Shown here piece by piece: positions 42,484-50,876 of a stretch of DNA of 64,000 nucleotides. This DNA comes from Chitinimonas arctica (GTDB taxonomy: Bacteria > Pseudomonadota > Gammaproteobacteria > Burkholderiales > Chitinimonadaceae). Positions within the stretch are counted from its first letter, which is position 1. Each line of letters starts with the position of its first letter. The notes beneath the pieces are model-generated. The model worked only from the letters and a program-made list of their open reading frames with translations, did not search any database and was not told the origin of the DNA. The stretch covers positions 1 through 64,000 of the forward strand of contig NZ_CP041730.1 of assembly GCF_007431345.1 (NCBI RefSeq), read 5' to 3'. The translations under genes and the position numbers were made by a program.

Positions 42484-43341
42484 ATGGAACGCACACTCCT
42501 GCTGGTCGATGATGAAGCCAATATCATCGCCGCGCTCACACGCCTATTCCGGCGCGAGGGCTACACCATTCTGACCGCCGATTCCGGCGAGTCGGGCTTG
42601 CTGATATTAAGCAAACATCCGGTCGGCGTGATCATCTCCGATCAGCGCATGCTGCACATGAAAGGCACCGAGTTCCTCAGCGCCGCCAAGCTGCTGCAGC
42701 CCAATTGCGTGCGCATTGTTTTATCGGGATACACCGAGGTGAATTCGATCACCGATGCCGTCAATCGCGGTTCGGTGTTCCGTTTCCTGACCAAGCCCTG
42801 GGATGATCAAACACTGCTGGAGCAGGTCGACGAGGCATTTGAACAGTACGAACTGAAGATGACCAATTTCAGGCTCTCCGAGGAGTTGCAGCAAAAGAAC
42901 GTCGCCCTGGAAAAGACCAAGCACCAGCTGGAGATCGCCTTGGCCAATGTCAGCACCGAACGCGATGTGGGCAGATCCATCCTGAAGATCACCCAGCAAG
43001 TGCTGCACCAGGCGCCGGTCGCCATTATCGGCTACACCCTGGACGGCACCATCGCCGTCAATAACCAGCAAGCCTCGCGCTTGTTTCCGGCGCTTTGTCC
43101 CGGGCTTGATATCTATTCACTGCTCCCTTACGAAGTGGTCATGGCGCTGAAAAGCAATAAAACGGCGGGGACCTATCGCGAAAGTGAAAATCGCCAATTC
43201 AATTTCAAGAACACGCCGCTCAATGCCAATAACGCCGTTGCCGGCATGATACTGACCTTTATTCCGCAGGCTTCGGACAGGCTCGAATACGAAAACGGCG
43301 GAAAGTCGGCCAGCCATGGCAGGCCGGCCAATCCGCTATGA
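42484..43341 (+). CDS. response regulator with PAS-like C-terminal domain
   Basis: A 285-aa protein. A REC domain occupies residues 1-125 (TLLLVDDEANIIAALTRLFR, phospho-Asp in ISDQRM at about 54, LSGYTEV, FRFLTKPW), of the RpfG/HupR type. A coiled coil follows (LSEELQQKNVALEKTKHQLE), then a weak PAS-like module around 170-270 (LHQAPVAIIGYTLDGTIAVN). No DNA-binding or catalytic output domain is seen. Its stop overlaps the ATG of the HDOD gene by 4 nt, so the two probably act as a signalling pair. Confidence 0.8.
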   Translation: MERTLLLVDDEANIIAALTRLFRREGYTILTADSGESGLLILSKHPVGVIISDQRMLHMKGTEFLSAAKLLQPNCVRIVLSGYTEVNSITDAVNRGSVFRFLTKPWDDQTLLEQVDEAFEQYELKMTNFRLSEELQQKNVALEKTKHQLEIALANVSTERDVGRSILKITQQVLHQAPVAIIGYTLDGTIAVNNQQASRLFPALCPGLDIYSLLPYEVVMALKSNKTAGTYRESENRQFNFKNTPLNANNAVAGMILTFIPQASDRLEYENGGKSASHGRPANPL

Positions 43342-44189
43342 AAATCAATACCGAAGCGCTGGACCTGCCCAGCCCGGCCGAGCAGTGGCTGGCTGCCTAT
43401 GGCGACAAGCTGCCTCGGCACAATCCTGCCATCGTTGCCTTTATCGGCGGCGGCCATGAACATGATGACGAGCTGGCGGCACTGGAACGTAGCGCATCCG
43501 GCAATCCGAGCAGCATTCTCAGGCTTTTGAAGGTAGCCAACTCGCCCTTCTTCGGCCTCAGCAAGCAAATCACCTCGGTCAAGCAGGCCATTACGGTGCT
43601 GGGCTTTTCGGCGGCCAGTGCGATCGTCTTGCGCGGCATCATCCTCGATGCCTTCGATATCTCCAGCGCCGATCTCATGGCGAATGAACTGATCGCCCAC
43701 AGTGTCATGACCGGTATCTGCGCCAAGGTGCTAGCCGAAGAGTGGGGCGAGCCACGCGATATCGCATTCACCATCGGCATATTGCATAACATAGGCAAGC
43801 TCACCATGCTGGTCTACGCCCGCACGCTGGCGGAGGAAATCTATCGCGGCAACGAGCGCACCGGCGAGGAGTTGGAAAGAGAGCTGGAGGTTTTTGGCTT
43901 CAGCCATGCGGAACTGGGCATTCTGATGCTAAAGAAATGGCATATCCCGGACACGATCATCGAGGCCATCCGCGACTATCCCGACCTGGCGGACTGCTCG
44001 ACCCGCTTGAAAAGAATCATCCACCATGCCCAGGCAATCGCCGGCCTGCTAAGACAGGAAGGCGGGGGTCCCCTGCCCGGCAACACCATTGAACGGCTAT
44101 CGAACGAACTGGATGTATCCGGGCCGCGACTTCATGCGCTGACCCATACCATCTTGCGGGAGGTGGCTATTATTATAGCGCCCGTATAA
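43338..44189 (+). CDS. HDOD-domain protein
   Basis: A 283-aa protein with the HDOD domain, a catalytically inert relative of HD phosphohydrolases used in signalling. Family text: 'LRLLKVANSPFFGLSKQITS' then 'VKQAITVLGFSAASAIVLRG' near residues 55-95, 'AFTIGILHNIGKLTM' near 145, and 'LGILMLKKWHIPDTIIEAIR'. The HD pair is replaced (LHNIGK), typical of the HDOD group. Coupled to the REC-PAS gene by a 4-nt overlap and followed by a REC protein 46 bp later; all three likely form one operon. Confidence 0.9.
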   Translation: MKINTEALDLPSPAEQWLAAYGDKLPRHNPAIVAFIGGGHEHDDELAALERSASGNPSSILRLLKVANSPFFGLSKQITSVKQAITVLGFSAASAIVLRGIILDAFDISSADLMANELIAHSVMTGICAKVLAEEWGEPRDIAFTIGILHNIGKLTMLVYARTLAEEIYRGNERTGEELERELEVFGFSHAELGILMLKKWHIPDTIIEAIRDYPDLADCSTRLKRIIHHAQAIAGLLRQEGGGPLPGNTIERLSNELDVSGPRLHALTHTILREVAIIIAPV

Positions 44190-44234
44190 CTGTGCGTTTC
44201 CCGAAACCGGACCGATTGGATCCGCAGAGACCCC

Positions 44235-44693
44235 ATGCATTACATTATGCTCGTGGACGATGAGCAAAATCTGCTCAATGCGCTCAGCAGGGAATTGGCC
44301 CGGGTCGAGGACGAGCAAGGCCAGCCGATCGCCTTAGCGGTCGACTGTTATCCCGATCCCGCCAGCGCGCTGATGGCTGCGGAGATCAAATCCTATGACC
44401 TGGTGATTTCCGACTACCGCATGCCCGGCATGAACGGCGTCGAATTCCTGAGCCAATTCAGGCGCCACCAGCCAGATGCGATACGCATCATTCTTTCCGG
44501 CTCGACCGACGTACCGGGCCTGATCCGGGCCGTCAACGAGGCGCAGATCTTCCATTTGCTGCGCAAACCCTGGTGCGAAGAAGAATTGAAGCAGCTTATC
44601 CTGCGGGGGATCCGGGAGCGCCAGCGCCTGCTGGAAAACAAGCGCCTGGCCGATGTCGTCCGCGCCGGACAATCGGCCGTTCGACATCGCTAG
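44235..44693 (+). CDS. single-domain response regulator
   Basis: A 152-aa receiver-domain protein: acidic pocket MLVDDEQNLL, phospho-Asp in 'YDLVISDYRMPGMNG' near residue 60, 'IRIILSGSTDV' and the switch region FHLLRKPW. After the REC domain only a short helix (IRERQRLLENKRLADVV) remains, so output must be through protein contacts. It resembles the REC half of the gene at 42484, as if duplicated. Part of the REC-HDOD-REC set. Confidence 0.88.
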   Translation: MHYIMLVDDEQNLLNALSRELARVEDEQGQPIALAVDCYPDPASALMAAEIKSYDLVISDYRMPGMNGVEFLSQFRRHQPDAIRIILSGSTDVPGLIRAVNEAQIFHLLRKPWCEEELKQLILRGIRERQRLLENKRLADVVRAGQSAVRHR

Positions 44694-44729
44694 GGAGGCC
44701 GACGTAAGGTCAGCGCCCCCAACACACCA

Positions 44730-45317
44730 TCAATCGATATATTCGAACAAGGTCACGACCTTTTCCACGCCCGCCGTCTGGCTGGCCAACTGGGTCGCAT
44801 CCTTCGCTTCCTGTTGCTTGACCAGACCCAGCAGGAATATCTGCCCGCGTTCGCTTACCACCTTCACATGCAGGGGCGAAAAGCGGTTGGCATCCATCAT
44901 GCGCGCCTTGGCCTTGGTGGTCAGGGCCGCATCGGCGGTGCGGGACGACAGGCTGGAAGGCAAGCGGATGGCCAGCTCGTTGTAGACCTGTTTTACATCC
45001 TGGGTCTCGCGCGCCTGTTTCTCCACTTCGGTGCGCGTCGCTTCGTCAGGCACTTCGCCGCTGAGCAACACGCTGCGGTTGAAGCTGGTGATATTGACGT
45101 GGCTCAGGCTGCCGAACTTGGCGGACACCCGATCACCTATCCGCGATTCGATCTGTTTGTCGTTCCACACCACGGAAGTGCTGCGGCGATCCTGCGAGAC
45201 GGCCACCCCGGTGGCGGCGCCGGCGACGATCAAGGGAAAACAGGCGGTGAGCTGGCTGGCCGCCAGTAGCGACAATAGCAGCAGGCTGATTCGTTTGAAC
45301 ACGTGTTTACTCTCCAT
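44730..45317 (-). CDS. dolP: BON-domain outer-membrane lipoprotein (DolP/YraP-like)
   Basis: A 195-aa lipoprotein with lipobox LTAC at about residue 26 after a hydrophobic signal (ISLLLLSLLAASQ). Two BON domains follow: 'DKQIESRIGDRVSAKFGSLS' with 'NITSFNRSVLLSGEVPDEAT', and 'TTKAKARMMDANRFSPLHVK' with 'RGQIFLLGLVKQQEAKDATQ'. In E. coli DolP helps envelope integrity and BAM function. Its ATG (45315-45317) lies inside the end of the SIS-domain gene (11-nt overlap). Last gene of a yraN-diaA-dolP set that is widely conserved. Confidence 0.9.
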   Translation of the reverse strand: MESKHVFKRISLLLLSLLAASQLTACFPLIVAGAATGVAVSQDRRSTSVVWNDKQIESRIGDRVSAKFGSLSHVNITSFNRSVLLSGEVPDEATRTEVEKQARETQDVKQVYNELAIRLPSSLSSRTADAALTTKAKARMMDANRFSPLHVKVVSERGQIFLLGLVKQQEAKDATQLASQTAGVEKVVTLFEYID

Positions 45318-45897
45318 CCAACAAGATGCAGTCGATTGCATCGCAAATACTGTGGATCAACAGGATATGAACCTCCTGGATGCGGGCGGTACGTTTAGCC
45401 GGCACATTCAGTTGGATATCGTCACCCTTCATCAATTCGGTGATCTTGCCGCCGTCCTTGCCGGTCAACGCGATTACCGTCATTTGCCGTTCATGCGCCG
45501 CATGGATGGCTTCGATGACATTGACCGAATTCCCCGAAGTGGAAATCGCCAGCAACACATCGCCAGGCTGCCCCAATGCACGAACCTGCTTGGAAAACAC
45601 CAGGTCGTAATCGTAGTCGTTGGCAATGGCCGTGATCGCCGAGGTATCGGTCGTCAAGGAAAATGCCGCCAGGCCGGGCCGTTCCTTCTCGAAGCGGCCG
45701 ACCATCTCGGCCGCGAAATGCTGTGCATCGGCGGCCGAGCCGCCATTGCCGCAGGCCAGGATTTTGCGGTCGGCCATCAATGCGGCCACCATCCGCTCGG
45801 CCGCAACGGCTGCCGGAGCGGTCAAGAGTTCGCGGGCTTCTTCCTTGGCGGCAATGCTATCCAGGAAGTGCTGGTTCACGCGATCGATCAGATCCAT
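45307..45897 (-). CDS. SIS-domain phosphoheptose isomerase-like protein (DiaA/GmhA)
   Basis: A 196-aa SIS-domain protein. Text such as KILACGNGGSAADAQHFAAE followed by MVGRFEKERPGLAAFSL and 'GDVLLAISTSGNSVNVIEAI' matches both sedoheptulose-7-phosphate isomerase GmhA and the DnaA-binding paralog DiaA. Gene context (lpoA-yraN-X-dolP) is that of diaA in E. coli, and in betaproteobacteria this gene is usually annotated as phosphoheptose isomerase. I cannot separate the two roles from sequence alone. The ATG at 45895-45897 is the family start. Confidence 0.9.
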   Translation of the reverse strand: MDLIDRVNQHFLDSIAAKEEARELLTAPAAVAAERMVAALMADRKILACGNGGSAADAQHFAAEMVGRFEKERPGLAAFSLTTDTSAITAIANDYDYDLVFSKQVRALGQPGDVLLAISTSGNSVNVIEAIHAAHERQMTVIALTGKDGGKITELMKGDDIQLNVPAKRTARIQEVHILLIHSICDAIDCILLDGE

Positions 45898-45938
45898 ATG
45901 GATATCCCTAAGTTCAAAATGGGTGAGGCTTTTTTCAA

Positions 45939-46280
45939 TTACAGTTCGATTATATTTTTCAGCCAACGCGGCGCGTCGTCGCCATCCAGCAATATCGCAT
46001 CGAAGCGACAAGGCGGCATGCGGGGCAAAGTCGCGAGATAGAGCTGGGCCGCCGCGACCAGGCGGGCCTGCTTGGCTGCGGTGATGCTGTCGGCCGCACC
46101 GCCGAAGCGCCCCTTGGCACGGTAGCGCACCTCGACGAACACCAGGATACCGCCGTCATCGGCGATCAAATCAATCTCGCCCATACGGCATCGCCAGTTG
46201 CGTGCCAGTATCCTGACTTTCTTCGTCAGCAGGAAATCCGCCGCCCGCCGTTCGGCCGCCTCGCCTTTGCCTGGTGGCAT
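45939..46280 (-). CDS. yraN: YraN family (UPF0102) predicted endonuclease
   Basis: A 113-aa protein of the YraN family, with a Holliday-junction-resolvase-like fold: 'GEAAERRAADFLLTKKVRIL', NWRCRMGEIDLIADDGGILV then FVEVRYRAKGRFG (the E-x-D...E-V-x pattern of a PD-(D/E)XK site, residues about 35-56) and 'ARLVAAAQLYLATLP'. Biochemical role is not settled. It lies between the LpoA-like gene and the SIS gene in the usual order. Confidence 0.93.
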   Translation of the reverse strand: MPPGKGEAAERRAADFLLTKKVRILARNWRCRMGEIDLIADDGGILVFVEVRYRAKGRFGGAADSITAAKQARLVAAAQLYLATLPRMPPCRFDAILLDGDDAPRWLKNIIEL

Positions 46281-46324
46281 ACGCTCTCCTTGCCCTGGCG
46301 CGCGACAATCCGGGCGCGGCGAGT

Positions 46325-47500
46325 CTAGTATCCCTGCGGCTTGGCGCTGCCTGGTTCTGCCGGTGCGGCAGCGGGCGCAGGCGGGGGCGCCTCCTGCTTG
46401 GGTGGCGCCGGTGTACGCGGCACGCCACCCACCTCGCCGCTCATCAATTCGCGGCTGAACTGGCGGCTTTCCGACAAACGCAGGGTCCCGGTCACGCCCT
46501 GGACTTCAATGGCGGCGCCCGGTGCCGAAACCAGGAGCAACAGGCTAAGCCGATAGGCATCGATACCCAGCGCATAGAGCCGCTGCATATCGGGATTCAA
46601 AGGCTTGTCGGCCCGCTTGAAAGCCAGCACGTCACCTTGGTAAGGCTCCAGCAGCCAAGGCATATCGACGAATTTCACCCCCACCAGATCCACATTGGTA
46701 CCGCCGACCTTGCCAAACTTGCCGCCCCAGACCTGCGAGGTGGCATACAGCGGCCGGGCGCTGCCCAGATAAGGCCGGACCAGCCGCGCCTTCTTCTGGT
46801 CGGCAGCGAGGAACAGCGCGTCCGCATTCAAGGCGGCTACCTTGTCCTTCAACTTCCAGACGGCTTCCTTGTCCGCGCCCAGGGCCAATATCATTGGCGC
46901 CTTGCCGGTGATCAGCTGCCACTCCTTCGAAAATGCGTCGCGCATACGGCGCGCCAACGGGCCGCTGGACTCTACCACCACCGGCTGCCGGCAGCCGTCG
47001 CGTTGCATGGCGCGCGCGATCTGGCGCGCCTCGGCTTCGATGGAAAGCCCGAGCGCGAACAAATTGGCCGGCGCACTGGCGGCGTTCAGTCCATCGAGGC
47101 TATTGAGGGCCAATACCGGCACTTCCAACCGTCCATAGGCCGCCAGCTTGGCAATGGATCCCCGCGTCAATGGGCCGATCACGCCCACCGCGCCCCGGGC
47201 AACGGCCTGGCGATAGGCGATCAACGCCTCCTCATCGCGCTCACCGGTAGGGTAAAGCCGCAATTTGGGCGTATTGTCGTCACCCAGCTTCAATTCCGCG
47301 GTCATGGCCCCTTGCCGCACCACTTCCGCCGGCGCGGCCAGGCTCTTCGCCTTGGTCGGCAGAATCAAGGCAATATGGGGCACATTCTCTTCCGTCCTTG
47401 CGTCGGAAGCCTCTTCCGCACTGGCTGGGCCAGGTAAGCCGAGGTAGAGTAGCGCCGCCGCGAAAAGCGGCATCCAGCGAAAGGTTGCTATACCGTGCAT
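46325..47500 (-). CDS. lpoA: LpoA/LppC-like penicillin-binding protein activator, short form
   Basis: A 391-aa exported protein matching only the C-terminal, periplasmic-binding-protein-like half of E. coli LpoA (678 aa), which activates PBP1A. Text: HIALILPTKAKSLAAPAEVV, 'VARGAVGVIGPLTRGSIAKL', 'LALNSLDGLNA' and 'LFALGLSIEAEARQIARAMQ'. A signal sequence (MPLFAAALLYLGLPGPASA) is seen but no lipobox cysteine, so it may be soluble in the periplasm. The N-terminal TPR half is absent, as in other betaproteobacterial forms. Its start overlaps the divergent rsmI start by 6 nt. Confidence 0.85.
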   Translation of the reverse strand: MHGIATFRWMPLFAAALLYLGLPGPASAEEASDARTEENVPHIALILPTKAKSLAAPAEVVRQGAMTAELKLGDDNTPKLRLYPTGERDEEALIAYRQAVARGAVGVIGPLTRGSIAKLAAYGRLEVPVLALNSLDGLNAASAPANLFALGLSIEAEARQIARAMQRDGCRQPVVVESSGPLARRMRDAFSKEWQLITGKAPMILALGADKEAVWKLKDKVAALNADALFLAADQKKARLVRPYLGSARPLYATSQVWGGKFGKVGGTNVDLVGVKFVDMPWLLEPYQGDVLAFKRADKPLNPDMQRLYALGIDAYRLSLLLLVSAPGAAIEVQGVTGTLRLSESRQFSRELMSGEVGGVPRTPAPPKQEAPPPAPAAAPAEPGSAKPQGY

Positions 47501-48355
47501 GACGAGCCGTATCCAATTGATCGTCCGGCATTATATGTGGTGGCTACGCCCATCGGGAATTTGCGCGATTTGACGCCCCGGGCCCAAGCCATCCTTGCCG
47601 GCGCAGATCTGATTGCCGCCGAGGACACCCGCGTTACCGGCCAATTACTTAAACACTTCGGCATCGCCACCCGGATGATGTCGCTACGCGAGCATAACGA
47701 ACGCGAAGCGGCCGAAAAACTGATCGAGCGGCTCCGCGCCGGCCAGGCGATTGCCCAGGTCTCGGATGCCGGCACCCCCGCCGTCAGCGATCCCGGCGCT
47801 CGCCTGGTCGCCGCCGTCCATGCCGCCGGTTTCAAGGTCGTCCCCATCCCCGGCGCCTCCGCCCTGTTGGCCGCGCTGGCCGGCGCCGGCATGCAATCGC
47901 CCCGCTTCCAGTTCCATGGCTTCCCCGAACCCAAGAGCACGGCGCGGCGCAAGGAATTCGAGACGCTCAAGAACCTGCCGCATACCATTGCTTTTTTTGA
48001 AGCGCCGCATCGCATTGCCGACAGCCTGGTCGATATGGCAGCCGTATTCGGACCCGAGCGCATCGCCGTTGTCTGCCGCGAATTGACCAAGACTTTCGAA
48101 ACCATCCGCCGTGCACCGCTGGCGGAGCTGGCGAGCTGGGTCGCCGCCGACGGCAACCAGCAGCGAGGCGAACTGGTCGTATTGGTAGAAGCCGCCCCGG
48201 TGGTCGTGCAGGACGATGCAGCCGGTTTCGACGCCATACTGCAACCCTTGGTGCGTGAACTGCCGATGAAACAGGCGGTGAAGCTGGCGGCGGAAATCAC
48301 CGGCGGAAATCGCAACGCCTTGTATGAACGGGCTTTGCAACTGAAGGGGGAATAG
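47495..48355 (+). CDS. rsmI: 16S rRNA 2'-O-ribose C1402 methyltransferase RsmI
   Basis: A 286-aa SAM-dependent methyltransferase modifying C1402 in the 16S rRNA decoding centre. Family text: YVVATPIGNLRDLTPRAQAI, LIAAEDTRVTGQLLKHFGI, 'QVSDAGTPAVSDPGARLVAA' and 'VPIPGASALLAALAGAG'. It must start with GTG at 47495 or another non-ATG codon, as no in-frame ATG lies close upstream of the conserved region. It diverges from lpoA with overlapping 5' ends. Confidence 0.95.
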   Translation: MHDEPYPIDRPALYVVATPIGNLRDLTPRAQAILAGADLIAAEDTRVTGQLLKHFGIATRMMSLREHNEREAAEKLIERLRAGQAIAQVSDAGTPAVSDPGARLVAAVHAAGFKVVPIPGASALLAALAGAGMQSPRFQFHGFPEPKSTARRKEFETLKNLPHTIAFFEAPHRIADSLVDMAAVFGPERIAVVCRELTKTFETIRRAPLAELASWVAADGNQQRGELVVLVEAAPVVVQDDAAGFDAILQPLVRELPMKQAVKLAAEITGGNRNALYERALQLKGE

Positions 48356-48371
48356 GTTGGATGCTCGGCCA

Positions 48372-50864
48372 TCAGCCCGGCCCCAGCCTTGCCAGCATTG
48401 CCTTGGTCAGCCGGGCCCGCTGCGAATCGTAATCCGCCCAGGGGTCGGCCGACTGGTCCCGTAGGCGCTGCAGGGTGGCTTCGATACCGAATTGATCGGA
48501 CCGAACCCCTTCAGCCAATTCCTCCCAGCTGATCGGCACCGCCACGGGAGCGCCTGGCCGGGCGCGCACCGAAAACGCCGACACGGCCGTCGCACCTTCC
48601 GCATTGCGCAGGTAGTCGATAAAAATGCGCCCCTTGCGTTGGGCCTTGGCCATATTCGCGGTAAAGCGGCGCGGTATCAGCGCGGCCAGGTGCCGCGCCA
48701 CCCGCTCGGAAAACTGCTTGACCGTAGCCCAGTCGTGATAGCGGTAAAGCGGCACTTCCACGTGCAGGCCTTTACCGCCGGTCACCTTCAGAAAGCACGC
48801 CAGACCCAGTTCCTGCAGGAGCGATCGAATCAGCATCGCCCCTTCTTGTACTTGGCGCCAGGCGACGTCCGGCGCCGGGTCCAGATCCAGGATGAGTTTG
48901 TCCGGCCTGTCCAGCCTGTCGCGGCGCGCATTCCAGGTATGCAGCTCCACCACGCCCAGCTGGACCAATCCGATCAGCGCTTCCAGCCGGTTGGCGGCCA
49001 TGTAGCGGGCCGGGCCATCCTGCTGCTGCACGGTAACGGCGGTCAAGCTGGCGGGCATGCCCTCATCCAGATGTTTCTGGAAAAAGCAGGGATGGGCAGG
49101 GCCGCGCGGACAACGCACCAGGCTCAGCGGCCTATCGCGTAGCTGCGGTAATAGATGCGCTGCCACGGCTTCGTAGTAGCGTGCCAGGTCCAGCTTGGTC
49201 AGCCCGGTATCGGCAAATAGCACGCGTTCGGGATGACTGATCACGACGCCGGCAACCGTGGCGGATTCGCTGTTCGCTTGTGCCGGCCTTCGACTGGCTC
49301 GTTCCATGGTGACCTCGCTGGCAGGTTTGTCTTCGCGCAGTCCCAGGTAGACCGCCTGCCGCAGCCGCCTTGCTCCGGTCCAGCCGGCAAATCGGGTTTC
49401 CGCTACCAGGATGGGCTTTACCCAGCGGATGACGGTGTCGGCCGGTTCGGCCGGCACGGCGTCGAAAGGACAGCGGGATTGGGCCAATTGCGCCAGCTGC
49501 CTGGAAAGCTTGCCCAGTGTTGCGTGGCTGAAGCCCGTCCCTACGCGACCGGCATAGTGGAGCCCACCATCGCGGAACTCGCCGACCAGCAAGGCGCCCA
49601 AGCCCAGCCGCCGTCCCTTGGGCAAGGTATAGCCACCCACCACGAACTCCTGGCGGTTGCCGCACTTGAGCTTGAGCCAATGCCGGGACCGTTTTCCCGC
49701 ATAGGCGGCGTCGGCTCGCTTCAGTATCAGGCCCTCCATCCCTTGCCGGCAGCTTTGCCCGAATGCCTCGGGCAAGCGGCTGCATGGCCCCTCGATATGC
49801 TTGCTGTATTTGATCGGCGCCGTGCCGGGCAATCCCGCCAGCAATTGTCCGAGGCGCTGCTTGCGCAAGCGCTGCGGCAGGGCGCGCAGATCGGCGCCCT
49901 CGCACCATGGCAGATCAAACACCAGGTATTGCAAGCCCGTCGCCGGCTTCGCGTCATTCTCCCGGCCAAACGCCTCCTGCAAGGCTTGAAAGCTGATGTC
50001 GCCGTGATCGTCAAGGGCGACGACTTCGCCATCGAGCCAGGCGTCCTGTACCGGCAATGCCGACAAGGCGCTGACCAAGTCCGGTATGCGCCGGGTCCAA
50101 TCCTGCCGGTTTCGGGTCCAGAGCGTGACCTTGCCATGGGCGATACGCGCCAGCATCCGGTACCCGTCATATTTGAGCTCTGCCAACCAGTCGCCGCTAC
50201 CGGGAAGCTGCGTGGCCAGGGTGGCCAACTGAGGCGCCACGAAGGCCGGCAGGCTGACTTTGCCTGTCGACGTCGCGGCCGGATGCGGGGGCCGCCTACC
50301 TTCAGCGATCTCTTGCATATTGCGATGGCTGAGCACGCTGTGAAGCCTATGCCGGGTAATTTCGCCGTCCTGACCGTGCCGCGCATACGCATCCTCGGCC
50401 TTGATCAGCAGCCAATTTTCCTGCTTGTCGGTACCGCGCCTCGCCATGCGCACCAGGCTCCACGCGCCGGCCAGCTTCTCGCCAAGCAATTGGAAACTCA
50501 GGTGGCCCTTACGGTAACCCGCCATCGGATCGCCATCCGGCACCCAGATACCGCGATCCCACAACATGACGGTACCCGCGCCATATTGCCGGGCCGGAAT
50601 GATGCCTTCGAAGCCGCCATAGTCCAAGGGATGATCCTCCACCTGTACCGCCAGTCGCTTCTGCGCGGGGTCGAGACTCGGCCCTTTCGGTACTGCCCAG
50701 CTCTTCAGCGCCCCCCCCAGTTCCAGACGAAAATCGTAATGCAGGTTTCGCGCCGCATGCTTCTGGATCACGTAGCCCAAGCTATCGCCCGACGCACCTA
50801 CCGTGCCGGCAGGCTCCGGGGTCTGCTTGAAATCGCGCTTGCGCCAGTATTGTTCGAGGCTCAT
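48372..50864 (-). CDS. ligD: ATP-dependent DNA ligase D (PE-Lig-Pol)
   Basis: An 830-aa multifunctional end-joining ligase with the Pseudomonas-type domain order. The phosphoesterase comes first ('HAARNLHYDFRLELGGALKS', 'WAVPKGPSLDP', 'DYGGFEGIIPARQYGAGTVM'). The ligase follows with nucleotidyl-accepting Lys231 in ELKYDGYRM and an OB domain. The C-terminal primase/polymerase has 'KLDLARYYEAVAAHLLPQLR', 'LILDLDPAPDVAWRQVQEGA' and 'FLKVTGGKGLHVEVPLYRYH'. It works with Ku, encoded 12 bp upstream on the same strand. Intact. Confidence 0.97.
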   Translation of the reverse strand: MSLEQYWRKRDFKQTPEPAGTVGASGDSLGYVIQKHAARNLHYDFRLELGGALKSWAVPKGPSLDPAQKRLAVQVEDHPLDYGGFEGIIPARQYGAGTVMLWDRGIWVPDGDPMAGYRKGHLSFQLLGEKLAGAWSLVRMARRGTDKQENWLLIKAEDAYARHGQDGEITRHRLHSVLSHRNMQEIAEGRRPPHPAATSTGKVSLPAFVAPQLATLATQLPGSGDWLAELKYDGYRMLARIAHGKVTLWTRNRQDWTRRIPDLVSALSALPVQDAWLDGEVVALDDHGDISFQALQEAFGRENDAKPATGLQYLVFDLPWCEGADLRALPQRLRKQRLGQLLAGLPGTAPIKYSKHIEGPCSRLPEAFGQSCRQGMEGLILKRADAAYAGKRSRHWLKLKCGNRQEFVVGGYTLPKGRRLGLGALLVGEFRDGGLHYAGRVGTGFSHATLGKLSRQLAQLAQSRCPFDAVPAEPADTVIRWVKPILVAETRFAGWTGARRLRQAVYLGLREDKPASEVTMERASRRPAQANSESATVAGVVISHPERVLFADTGLTKLDLARYYEAVAAHLLPQLRDRPLSLVRCPRGPAHPCFFQKHLDEGMPASLTAVTVQQQDGPARYMAANRLEALIGLVQLGVVELHTWNARRDRLDRPDKLILDLDPAPDVAWRQVQEGAMLIRSLLQELGLACFLKVTGGKGLHVEVPLYRYHDWATVKQFSERVARHLAALIPRRFTANMAKAQRKGRIFIDYLRNAEGATAVSAFSVRARPGAPVAVPISWEELAEGVRSDQFGIEATLQRLRDQSADPWADYDSQRARLTKAMLARLGPG

Positions 50865-50876
50865 GGACTATCACCC

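Noticed and set aside
46274..47437. 387-codon frame opposite the lpoA-like gene
   Set aside because: Antisense shadow; composition rich in H, Q, R and G as expected for reversed GC-rich coding DNA.
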